Assembly (NCBI RefSeq): GCF_030815415.1
Contig: NZ_JAUSWW010000001.1
Coordinates: 9,238,001 to 9,302,000, forward strand
Direction: 5' to 3'
Origin: Streptomyces canus
GTDB taxonomy: Bacteria > Actinomycetota > Actinomycetes > Streptomycetales > Streptomycetaceae
DNA: 64,000 nucleotides
A program made the translations under genes and the position numbers. A model generated the notes under the pieces. That model worked only from the letters and a program-made list of their open reading frames with translations, had not been told where the DNA came from and did not search any database. Position 1 is the first letter of the stretch. Every line of letters starts with the position of its first letter. Below, piece after piece: positions 57,182-64,000 of this stretch.

Positions 57182-58132
57182 GTGGCGTCGTCCTCCTCGC
57201 ACCGCCGTCGTCCCCCTCGGCGGGGCACCTGGGTGCTCTCCGCGATCGTCGTGGCGACCGTCGCGCTCGTCGCCGCCCTGATCGTGGCCTTCGTCCCCGA
57301 CGACGGGCACGAGGCCACCGCATCCGCATCCGCCGTGGACGGCAAGGCGAGCGCGGCGCCCACGACACCGGTGCCGACACCGTCCTCGGCATCGCCGAAG
57401 GCCTCGGCGACGCCCACGAAGGCCAAGCCCTCCGGCACTCCGTCGCCGACCGCGAGCACCCCGAAGGCCCGGCCCTCGACCGCCACCCCGCGGCAGACGT
57501 CCGCCACGGTGGGATCACAGGTCGGACGGATCCGCCCCGGGACCACCTACGAAGGGGTGGCCACCTTCTACGACACCGGCAGCGGTGACGGCGCCTGCTC
57601 CTACGGTCCCACCAGCGACACCATGACCGCGGCGATGAACCACACCGACTACGAGACCTCCCAGGCCTGCGGAGCGTATGTGCTCGTGCGCGCCGGTGGT
57701 GCCTCCGTGACGGTCCGGATCACCAACGAGTGCCCGCTGCCCTGCGCACCCGGTCAACTCGACCTCAGCCCCCAGGCCTTCGCCAAGCTCGCCGCCCCCT
57801 CGCGCGGCCAGATCCCGGTCACCTGGACCCTGCTCAGCCCCGCCACGTCCGAGAAGATCTCGATCCGCTACAAGACCGGCTCCACCCGCTACTGGTGCGG
57901 GATCCAGGCCATCGGCCACCGCAATCCGCTGGCCCGTCTGGAGGTGCGCACGGGCAGTGGCTGGACTCGCCTGGCCCGTACCGGGTACAACTACTTCCTC
58001 TCCGAGCAGGGCAGCGGGTGCGGCGGATCGATCAGGATCACCGACATCTACGGCGAGCAGCTGACGATCGACGGGATCGCACTGCGTGCGGAGGCCGTGC
58101 AGCCGACCGGAGTCCAGTTCGCCGCGCACTGA
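57182..58132 (+). CDS. Expansin-like (EXLX1-type) surface protein
   Basis: 316 residues. One N-terminal membrane helix or uncleaved signal (WVLSAIVVATVALVAALIVAF), a Pro/Thr/Ser/Ala/Lys linker (about 45-115), then a double-psi beta-barrel (GVATFYDTGSGDGACSYGP, SQACGAYVLV, VRITNECPLPCAPGQLDLS) and a C-terminal CBM63-like domain (VRTGSGWTRLARTGYNYFL). Bacterial expansins loosen cellulose or wall polymers without hydrolysis. The Asp in GQLDLSPQAF is the key expansin residue. GTG 57182 with AAAGGA. Confidence 0.85.
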   Translation: MASSSSHRRRPPRRGTWVLSAIVVATVALVAALIVAFVPDDGHEATASASAVDGKASAAPTTPVPTPSSASPKASATPTKAKPSGTPSPTASTPKARPSTATPRQTSATVGSQVGRIRPGTTYEGVATFYDTGSGDGACSYGPTSDTMTAAMNHTDYETSQACGAYVLVRAGGASVTVRITNECPLPCAPGQLDLSPQAFAKLAAPSRGQIPVTWTLLSPATSEKISIRYKTGSTRYWCGIQAIGHRNPLARLEVRTGSGWTRLARTGYNYFLSEQGSGCGGSIRITDIYGEQLTIDGIALRAEAVQPTGVQFAAH

Positions 58133-58148
58133 GGACGAGCCACGGCTG

Positions 58149-58796
58149 TCAGGGCGTCGGCCACAACGCGCCGAGGATCACCCGCACTTGGCCCGTCAGC
58201 CGTGGCAGGTCGAACTTCTCGGGTTCGGTGAGCGCGACGCGGCCGAAGTGTTCCGCACAGGCGACGAGGGCGTGGGCGAGGACCTGCGCATCGAGCCCTG
58301 GATCACTCCGGCCGGCCAGGGCGAGGGAGAGCCACTTCTCGACCAGCAGCCGGAACCGCTCGCGGTCCGCCTCGATACGGTCGCGGACGACGACCGGCAT
58401 GTTGCCCGGCGGCAGCAGGATCAACCGCCAGGTGTCCGGGTCCTGGTGGAGCATGTCGGCCATCCGGCGCACCGCTTCGGAGGCGAACGCCGCCGGGTCG
58501 CGCAGCTCGTCGGCGTCGGGAACGGTCCTGAGCAGCCGTTCGAAGGCGCGGGCCTGCTGCCGGTCGAGCAGCGCGGTGAGCAGGGCGTCGAGGTTCTCGA
58601 AGGCGCCGTAGACCACCGACCGGGCGACCCCGGCGCGCTTGGCGATGGCATCGATGGAGACCCGGTCGTAGCCGTCGCTGACGATGACGGCCAGGGCCGC
58701 GTCGAGCAGTTGCTCGCGGCGTTCCTCGATCGGCACGCGCGGGGCGTAGGGCCGCCGCCTGCGCGGCCTGTCCGGTGAATTCGTGGACGCTGACAC
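58149..58796 (-). CDS. TetR-family repressor
   Basis: 215 residues. HTH: REQLLDAALAVIVSDGYDRVSIDAIAKRAGVARSVVYGAFENLDALL; C-terminal helical ligand domain. GTG 58796 lies 6 nt from TAAACT (58803-58808), leaderless. Two operator copies cover that promoter, giving autorepression and control of the divergent oxygenase gene. Confidence 0.88.
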   Translation of the reverse strand: MSASTNSPDRPRRRRPYAPRVPIEERREQLLDAALAVIVSDGYDRVSIDAIAKRAGVARSVVYGAFENLDALLTALLDRQQARAFERLLRTVPDADELRDPAAFASEAVRRMADMLHQDPDTWRLILLPPGNMPVVVRDRIEADRERFRLLVEKWLSLALAGRSDPGLDAQVLAHALVACAEHFGRVALTEPEKFDLPRLTGQVRVILGALWPTP

Positions 58797-58805
58797 CTTG
58801 GCAGT

Positions 58806-58846
58806 TTACGACACCCGTGTCTTAATTTACGACAGCAGTGTCGTAA
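58806..58846. promoter_or_regulatory. Tandem TetR operators
   Basis: O1 TTACGACACCCGTGTCTTAA (58806-58825, one arm mismatch) and O2 TTACGACAGCAGTGTCGTAA (58827-58846, perfect). Centres are 21 bp apart, two helical turns, so two dimers can bind the same face. O1 overlaps the repressor's own -10 by 3 bp. Confidence 0.85.
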
Positions 58847-58888
58847 TCGAGGCGCGGTCCACGCCGCGGACGCACAGGGAGCGGCTCC

Positions 58889-59950
58889 ATGGCGAGGTTC
58901 AAGCGCAGCGAGGTCCAACCGCACGAGGACTACGGCTTCTTCGGCCCCGGCTCGGTCGTGTGGAAGGTCTGGAGCTATCCGACCGCGCCGACCGTGGGAT
59001 TCCAGCGGGCTTCAGTCGTGGAGGAGCTCGACCCGCCGCTGGTGGCCGCCGTGCACGGCACCCAGGGCATCTACCAGCGCGCCCGCACGCGCTACGACCG
59101 GACCCTGCGGTACTTCGCCATGGTCGCCTTCGCCGGTTCGCGCGAGGTGTCCAAGGCCGCGGACATCCTGGTCAAGGTCCATTCCAAGGCGATCGGCGAA
59201 CTGCCGTACGGCGGCGGGACATACGACGCCAACGACCCGGCCTCCCAGCTGTGGATCCAGCTCACCGGCTGGCACTCGATCCTCTACGCGTACGAGAAGT
59301 ACGGCCCCGGCAAGCTCACCGCGCGGGAGGAGAAGGAGTACTGGGAGGCATGTGCGCTCGCCGCGGAGCTCCAGACGTGCTCCCCGGACGACGTCCCCCG
59401 CACCCGTGACGGGATCCGGGCGTACTTCGCGCAGATGCGCCCCCGGCTGTCCGCCAGCCCGATCGCGCGCCAGGCCATGAACCACTTGCTGCGGACCGAG
59501 CTGGTACTGCCGCCGGTGCCGCTGTGGGCGAAGCCCGTGAGCCTGGCCGTCGCGAAGGCGCAGCGGATCGCCACGATCGCCACCATGCCGCGCTGGATGC
59601 GTGAGATGGCGGGGATCAGGCAGTCCCGCCTGCTCGACCTCCTCATCGTGCCCGTCATGAAGGTGTCCTTCGCCCTCGCCCACCTCAACCCCGAGGTCGA
59701 ACTGCGCCTGTTGGGCCTGCTGTCGCCCTCCACGGTTCCGGTGGTCGCCCCGATCAAGCTGGGCATCCCTCCCCGGAAGGAGGAAGTGCTGACCCCGGCG
59801 GAAGCCCGGGCTCGCTACGGCTACGCCAAGCCCGCCGAAGCCCACCTCGAGTTCCGGGCCCGCCAGTCCGCCCGCGTCTTCGGCGACGGCAAGGCCCCCA
59901 GCGACCAGGGGCTCATCGAGTCCCAGGACGTACTGGGCCCGCTGGCCTGA
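58889..59950 (+). CDS. MpaB/DUF2236-type oxygenase
   Basis: 353 residues. Family motifs: DYGFFGPGSVVWKVWSYPTAPTVGFQRA, VVEELDPPLVAAVHG, VHSKAIGE, GTYDANDPASQLWIQLTGWHSILYAYEKYG. The His and Asp/Asn in these stretches place a heme b in the MpaB fold (mycophenolic acid oxidative cleavage) and in latex-clearing proteins. Substrate unknown; possibly an isoprenoid. RBS GGGAG before ATG. Regulated by the divergent TetR. Confidence 0.85.
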   Translation: MARFKRSEVQPHEDYGFFGPGSVVWKVWSYPTAPTVGFQRASVVEELDPPLVAAVHGTQGIYQRARTRYDRTLRYFAMVAFAGSREVSKAADILVKVHSKAIGELPYGGGTYDANDPASQLWIQLTGWHSILYAYEKYGPGKLTAREEKEYWEACALAAELQTCSPDDVPRTRDGIRAYFAQMRPRLSASPIARQAMNHLLRTELVLPPVPLWAKPVSLAVAKAQRIATIATMPRWMREMAGIRQSRLLDLLIVPVMKVSFALAHLNPEVELRLLGLLSPSTVPVVAPIKLGIPPRKEEVLTPAEARARYGYAKPAEAHLEFRARQSARVFGDGKAPSDQGLIESQDVLGPLA

Positions 59951-60000
59951 TCAGCCGTCAGGAGCTGACGTGACGGGCGTCGGCATCTGCCGAAATGAGT

Positions 60001-60039
60001 GCTGACACCGATGGTCGCGGGTGTGGGGACCGTGTCAGC
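60001..60039. repeat. 8-bp inverted repeat upstream of the antiporter gene
   Basis: GCTGACAC (60001-60008) and GTGTCAGC (60032-60039), perfect, 23-nt spacer, 50 bp after the oxygenase stop. It could be a terminator of that gene or an operator of the antiporter. Confidence 0.45.
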
Positions 60040-60188
60040 GTGGAGACGACGCCGATCGAGCCGGTGGTGACACCCGGCCGTGGCGCAGCCCTGAAGACGT
60101 CGGCAGCCACGCACCACAAGGAGTACTTGTATCCATCCCCGTCAGATGAAGCGACGCCGTTCTCTCGCGCAGCCGAAGGAGGTGACCC

Positions 60189-61424
60189 GTGGGACACGCT
60201 GACGCCCTCTTGGCCATGGGCGGCGCCTTCCTCGCGGCCGCCCTCCTCGCCCGCCTCGGCGGCAGGATCGGACTTCCGACCATCCCCCTGTTCATGCTGG
60301 CCGGGATCCTGCTCGGCCCGCACACACCCGGCATCGTCCTGGTCCAGGACGCCCATGACTTCGAGATGCTCTCCGCACTGGGCCTGGTCCTGTTGCTGTT
60401 CTACCTGGGCCTGGAGTTCCACCTCGACGACCTCCGGAGCGGCGGCAAGCGGCTCCTGGCGGCAGGCGGCATCTACCTGGTGCTGAACGTCGGTGCGGGG
60501 CTGGGCTTCGGGTTCGCCCTGGGGTGGGGCGCCCGGGAGGCGCTGGTGCTGGCCGGCGTGCTGGGCATCTCCTCGTCCGCGATCGTCACCAAGATCCTCA
60601 TCGACCTGGGGCGTCTCGGCCGCCCCGAGACACGCCTCATCCTGGGTGTCATCGTGGTGGAGGACATCTTCCTCGCCCTGTATCTCGCGGCACTCCAACC
60701 GGTCATCGGCGGCGCTCAGGGCCTCGGGGACGTGCTGTGGCAGGCGGGCAAGGCGTTCGGCTTCCTGCTGGCCCTGGCCGCCGCGGCCCGTTACGGAACC
60801 CGGCTGGTCGCACGTCTGATCGCGGTACGCGACAACGAACTGCTCGTGATCAGCTTCCTCGGTGCGGCGGTTCTGGTGGCGGGGGTCTCCGAGGTCCTGG
60901 GCGTCGCCGACGCCATCGGCGCCTTCATGGTCGGACTCATCCTCGCCGGCACCCCTTCCGCCGCGCGGATCCGCCGACTCGTACACCCCCTGCGAGACGC
61001 CTTCGCGGCCATCTTCTTCTTCGCCTTCGGACTGGCCATCGACCCCGCCGTCGTCGCGAGCGTGGCCGGACCGGTGGCCGCGGCGGCAGCGGTGACGGTG
61101 GTCATGAACGTCGTCGCAGGGCTTCTCGTGGCACGCCTGTACGGCTACGGCCCCGAGCGCGCCGCGGAGATCGCCACCACCCTTGTCGCCCGCGGGGAGT
61201 TCGCCCTGATCCTGGCCGCGATGGCGACCAGCGCGGGCCTCGACGACCGCCTCGCCCCGTTCATCGCCGGATACGTCCTGGTGCTCGCGGTCCTGGGCCC
61301 GGTCGTCGCCGGACGCGCCGAACTACTGGCCCGTGCCCTGGCGTTCACGGGTTCACGGGGGCCGGGCCGCCAACCTGTGGCCGACACTTGTTTGCAGGGG
61401 CCACCTGTTAGGGAGAATGCATAG
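60189..61424 (+). CDS. Cation:proton antiporter (CPA2/KefB type)
   Basis: 411 residues, 12-13 helices. GRIGLPTIPLFMLAGILLGPHTPG opening, LVLLLFYLGLEFHLDDL, ISSSAIVTKILIDLGRLGRPETRLILGVIVVEDIFLALYLA with the ion-binding Asp (VVED), and LVARGEFALILAAMA. Exchanges K+ or Na+ for H+ across the cell membrane. No cytoplasmic TrkA-N/C domain and no KhtT-like partner next to it, unlike many Streptomyces loci. GTG 60189 with AGGAGGTGA, an ideal site. Confidence 0.9.
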   Translation: MGHADALLAMGGAFLAAALLARLGGRIGLPTIPLFMLAGILLGPHTPGIVLVQDAHDFEMLSALGLVLLLFYLGLEFHLDDLRSGGKRLLAAGGIYLVLNVGAGLGFGFALGWGAREALVLAGVLGISSSAIVTKILIDLGRLGRPETRLILGVIVVEDIFLALYLAALQPVIGGAQGLGDVLWQAGKAFGFLLALAAAARYGTRLVARLIAVRDNELLVISFLGAAVLVAGVSEVLGVADAIGAFMVGLILAGTPSAARIRRLVHPLRDAFAAIFFFAFGLAIDPAVVASVAGPVAAAAAVTVVMNVVAGLLVARLYGYGPERAAEIATTLVARGEFALILAAMATSAGLDDRLAPFIAGYVLVLAVLGPVVAGRAELLARALAFTGSRGPGRQPVADTCLQGPPVRENA

Positions 61425-61529
61425 AGAGCCGGGCAGCGCGAGCCGGGACGTATCTCCGACCACGCTCATCGTGAGTCCGGCCAACCGCTCTCCCCAGCCC
61501 CGCACAGCGCATGGCGCGAAGGAGAAGGC

Positions 61530-61784
61530 ATGTCCCGATCCGAGGACGAGCGTCTGGTCGCGCTCGAAGCACGCTGCGCGTGTGACGATCCCCTGTTCGC
61601 CAGGGCGATGAGCATCGGACGCCCGCGCCGCCCCCGTGAGTTCCGACGCACGGGGGCCTGGTGGGCCCTGGCCGTCACGACGGCCGTCCTGATCGGCGGG
61701 GTGATCGTGGCGAACGGGCTGCTCATCGCCACGGGCCTGGTAGGGGTCGGCCTGGCCGCCCAGTTGCTCGATCCGCCGACCTGA
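61530..61784 (+). CDS. DUF3040 membrane protein
   Basis: 84 residues. MSRSEDERLVALEARCACDDPLFARAM follows the DUF3040 start pattern (S-x-x-E...L..IE..L..DDP.FA), then a basic stretch and two close hydrophobic helices (WWALAVTTAVLIGGVIVAN, LLIATGLVGVGLAAQLL). Function unknown; common in actinomycetes, sometimes sigma-B regulated. RBS GAAGGAGAAGG. Confidence 0.88.
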   Translation: MSRSEDERLVALEARCACDDPLFARAMSIGRPRRPREFRRTGAWWALAVTTAVLIGGVIVANGLLIATGLVGVGLAAQLLDPPT

Positions 61785-61856
61785 CGCTCGACGCAACGCT
61801 CGACGGCTCCTCTCCCTTCGTACACTGACCCCACGCACCGTCGGCAGGAGTCGCGC

Positions 61857-62756
61857 GTGAGGGAACCGGTTATGCCCCGACGCCCCGAGGGTCTGTTCAT
61901 CGGTCTGTGCACCCTCGACGTCATCCAACTCGTCGACCACGCGCCCGCTTCCAACGAGAAGCTGACGTCTCGCCGCCAGACCATCGCCGCGGGCGGCCCC
62001 GCGGCGAACGCGGCCGTGGCCTTCAGTCACCTGGGCGGCGCGGCTCGCCTGGTCACCGCGATCGGCTCCCATCCACTGGGCCTCGGCGCCACAGCCGACC
62101 TGCACCGACTCGGCGTCACCGTGGCGGACCTGACGCCCGACTCGACCGAGCCCCCGGCCGTCTCCTCCATCATGGTCACGGCGTCCACCGGAGAACGCGC
62201 CGTCGCCTCGACCAACGCGACGGGCCACCGCGTCACCCCACCCGACGACCTCGACGCACTCGTGGCAGCCTGCGACATCGTGCAATTCGACGGCCACCAC
62301 ATGGAACTCGCCGTCTCCGCCGCCCACATCGCACGAGCCGTCGGCCGCCCGACCGTCCTCGACGCAGGCAGCTGGAAGGACGGCATGGAGAACCTGCTGC
62401 CGTCGATCGACGTGACCGTCTGCTCGGCGGACTTCCACCCACCGGGCACGAACACACCCACCGAAACACTGCGCTTCCTCCATGAGCACGGGGTCCGCTG
62501 GTCGGCAGTCACCCAAGGAGCGGAGCCCATCGTCTGGAGGGGCCCCGACGACGGCGGCACGGTGGACGTTCCGACGGTCCCCGTGACGGACACGCTCGGT
62601 GCGGGAGACTTCCTGCACGGAGCCCTCACCCACCACCTCGCACTGCGGGGCCACTTGACCTCACAGCACTTCACCGAGGCCCTGCGCGCCGCGGCCGCGG
62701 TGGCATCGCGAGCCTGCACCTCGTTCGGAACCCGCGCCTGGCTGCAAGGAGAGTAG
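61857..62756 (+). CDS. PfkB/ribokinase-family sugar kinase
   Basis: 299 residues. FIGLCTLDVIQLVDHAP start, GGPAANAAVAFSHLGGAARLVTAIGSHPLG (PfkB signature 1) and VTDTLGAGDFLHGALTHHLAL (signature 2, catalytic Asp). It phosphorylates a sugar or nucleoside-like hydroxyl; the acceptor is unknown. GTG 61857 has GGAG 5 nt upstream; ATG 61872 is an alternative. TACACT at 61820-61825 may be the -10. Confidence 0.88.
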   Translation: MREPVMPRRPEGLFIGLCTLDVIQLVDHAPASNEKLTSRRQTIAAGGPAANAAVAFSHLGGAARLVTAIGSHPLGLGATADLHRLGVTVADLTPDSTEPPAVSSIMVTASTGERAVASTNATGHRVTPPDDLDALVAACDIVQFDGHHMELAVSAAHIARAVGRPTVLDAGSWKDGMENLLPSIDVTVCSADFHPPGTNTPTETLRFLHEHGVRWSAVTQGAEPIVWRGPDDGGTVDVPTVPVTDTLGAGDFLHGALTHHLALRGHLTSQHFTEALRAAAAVASRACTSFGTRAWLQGE

Positions 62757-62877
62757 GGCCGCACCGCGCCAGCGCCGCACTTTCATCCAAGTGCCGTAGA
62801 TCTTTGTCCATGGACGGATCAGCCGCCACGCGCAAGGGTCGACGCATGCGCGAATCCGGCAAGGCGACGACGGACAG

Positions 62878-64000
62878 ATGAGAGCCACCGACCCCCGCCC
62901 CGTTCTGCACAGTCGCTCCCTCGAACGCCGACGCATGCCAAGTGGGCTCATCGCGCTGGCACTCGGCGGCTTCGGCATCGGACTGACCGAGTTCCTGATC
63001 GCCGGACTGCTGCCCCAGGTCGCGTCGAGTCTCGCCGTATCGGAAGCGGCGGCGGGCTGGCTGATCTCCGGATACGCGTTGAGCGTCGCGATCGGTGCCA
63101 TCGCGCTGACCGCGGCCACGACACGGCTGCCCCGCAAACAGGTCCTGGTCGGCCTGGTGGCATTGTTCGTCATCGGCAACCTGCTGTCCGCGCTCGCACC
63201 GAACTATCAGGTGATGCTGCTCGGCAGGGTCGTGGCGGCGTTGTGCCACGGTTCGTTCTTCGGAATCGGCTCCCTGGTCGCGCGCGGTCTGGTGGCACCG
63301 GAACGCAAGTCCCGCGCGGTGGCGGTGATGTTCGCCGGGCTCACCCTGGCGAACGTGCTGGGCGTACCGTTCGGCGCGCTCGTCGGTGAACGCTGGGGCT
63401 GGCGGGCGGCCTTCTGGGCGGTCACCGCGATCGGCGTACTGGCCCTGGCGGGGATCGCGGCCCTCGTCCCCGCCCGGCCGACGGAGGCAGGCCCCGCTCC
63501 GACACCGGCAGCGGACCTGCGCGCCCAGTTCCGCGCCTTCCGCTCCTGGCAGGTCTGGCTGACCCTGACGGCCACCGGACTCGGCTACGGCGGCATGTTC
63601 GGCGCGTTCAGCTACATCGCCTACACCTTCACCGAGGTCGGCGGCTTCTCCTCGGCCGATGTCGCCTGGCTGCTGATGGTGTACGGCGTCGGCCTGGTCG
63701 CCGGGAACCTGATCGGCGGCCGAGCGGCCGACCAGGACCGGGACCGCGCCCTGGTCCTCGCCCTGCTCGGACTCACCGTCACCCTGGCCGTGTTCGGCCT
63801 CCTCGCGGCCAGCCCCACCGCGTCGGTGTTCCTGGTGTTCCTGATGGGACTGTTCGGATTCGCCGCCGTCCCCGGCATGATCACCCGCGTCACCGACGTG
63901 GCCCACGGCGCGGCACTGGCCGCCAGCGCCAACGTCTCCGCGTCCAACGTCGGCAACGCCCTCGGCGCCTGGCTCGGCGGCCTGGCCATCAGCGCGGGCC
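62878..64000 (+). CDS. MFS transporter (AraJ-like), truncated by the window edge
   Basis: 374 codons are visible; the C-terminal helices lie beyond 64000. The chain shows GGFGIGLTEFLIAGLLPQVASSLAVSEAAAGWLISGYALSVAIGA, typical of the DHA1 arabinose/drug efflux group, the R-x-x-x-G loop in LLGRVVAALCHGSFFGIGSLVARGLV and a central loop near PARPTEAGPAPTPAAD. About ten helices are seen. ATG 62878 is taken as start; ATG 62935 is possible and nearer the first helix. A 10-bp palindrome GTCCATGGAC lies at 62807-62816. Confidence 0.88.
   Translation, partial: MRATDPRPVLHSRSLERRRMPSGLIALALGGFGIGLTEFLIAGLLPQVASSLAVSEAAAGWLISGYALSVAIGAIALTAATTRLPRKQVLVGLVALFVIGNLLSALAPNYQVMLLGRVVAALCHGSFFGIGSLVARGLVAPERKSRAVAVMFAGLTLANVLGVPFGALVGERWGWRAAFWAVTAIGVLALAGIAALVPARPTEAGPAPTPAADLRAQFRAFRSWQVWLTLTATGLGYGGMFGAFSYIAYTFTEVGGFSSADVAWLLMVYGVGLVAGNLIGGRAADQDRDRALVLALLGLTVTLAVFGLLAASPTASVFLVFLMGLFGFAAVPGMITRVTDVAHGAALAASANVSASNVGNALGAWLGGLAISAG

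Noticed and set aside
62761..62877. Palindrome GTCCATGGAC as an operator of the MFS gene
   Set aside because: Only 10 bp and of a common composition; no regulator is adjacent within the window.
1..64000. CRISPR arrays, tRNA genes, rRNA genes, prophage or biosynthetic gene cluster
   Set aside because: No regularly spaced repeats, cloverleaf-like sequences, phage structural genes, or PKS/NRPS/RiPP core genes were seen. The conservon P450s and methyltransferases do not form a cluster with scaffold enzymes.

Overview
The window is a piece of an actinomycete chromosome, almost certainly Streptomyces. The DNA is very GC-rich, with G/C at most third codon positions and frequent GTG starts. Its gene families are typical of that genus: a complete conservon (cvnA-D plus two P450s), a GH64 glucanase, a GH5 mannanase with a CBM2 module, an expansin-like protein and DUF3040. 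Many genes have a TANNNT -10 box ending 6-8 nt before the start codon, the usual layout of Streptomyces leaderless transcripts. No tRNA, rRNA, CRISPR array or large biosynthetic cluster was seen. The first gene (a flavin-dependent oxidoreductase) and the last (an MFS transporter) are cut by the window edges.

Layout. 0-10 kb: single-gene units (metallophosphoesterase, MHYT membrane protein, L7/L12-like protein, nitrobindin-like protein, acetyltransferase, SDR, GH64 glucanase with a LacI-type operator, dienelactone hydrolase, YciO-type protein, two-HTH regulator). 10-15.3 kb: a fully overlapping conservon, cvnA-B-C-D, then a P450 lacking the K-helix EXXR arginine, then a normal P450. 15.6-21 kb: a class III aminotransferase with an Lrp regulator behind an operator/promoter, plus small genes. 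21.9-23.7 kb: a TnpB element inserted in a small DUF1330-like gene. The element ends and the interrupted reading frame can be rebuilt to the base. 23.7-28.6 kb: a methionyl-tRNA synthetase and a short alanyl-tRNA synthetase-like gene. Each is preceded by a leaderless leader peptide rich in its cognate codon and by mutually exclusive hairpins. Between them lie a kdgD/gudD deletion chimera, an unknown gene and a formylglycine-generating-enzyme-like protein. 28.6-34.6 kb: a two-component system divergent from a MacB-type exporter. 34.6-35.7 kb: a decayed stretch with a broken P-loop kinase gene. 35.7-45.2 kb: methyltransferases, a tandem GNAT protein, a TPR protein, a mannanase under a CebR-type box, an HxlR regulator with its divergent target, and an esterase. 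45.2-53.4 kb: PPK2, an orphan solute-binding lipoprotein, TatA-like, BlaI/M56 pair, TerB, two coupled CNNM/CorC-type proteins behind a short upstream ORF, and a secreted lipase. 53.6-64 kb: a P-loop kinase, a frameshifted dTDP-rhamnose-reductase-like gene, a fructosamine kinase, two acetyltransferases firing from one symmetrical promoter, an expansin, a TetR repressor with tandem operators facing an MpaB-type oxygenase, a cation/proton antiporter, a sugar kinase and the MFS transporter.

Strongest candidates for something not yet described: the two leader-peptide attenuators in front of accessory aminoacyl-tRNA synthetase genes (Met-Met codons for MetRS, Ala-Ala-Ala for the AlaRS-like gene), which share promoter layout and RNA switch design. 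Next are the base-exact TnpB insertion, which predicts its own guide and target motif, and the perfectly symmetrical leaderless promoter between the two acetyltransferase genes. All functions are inferred from reading the sequence; no database search was run.
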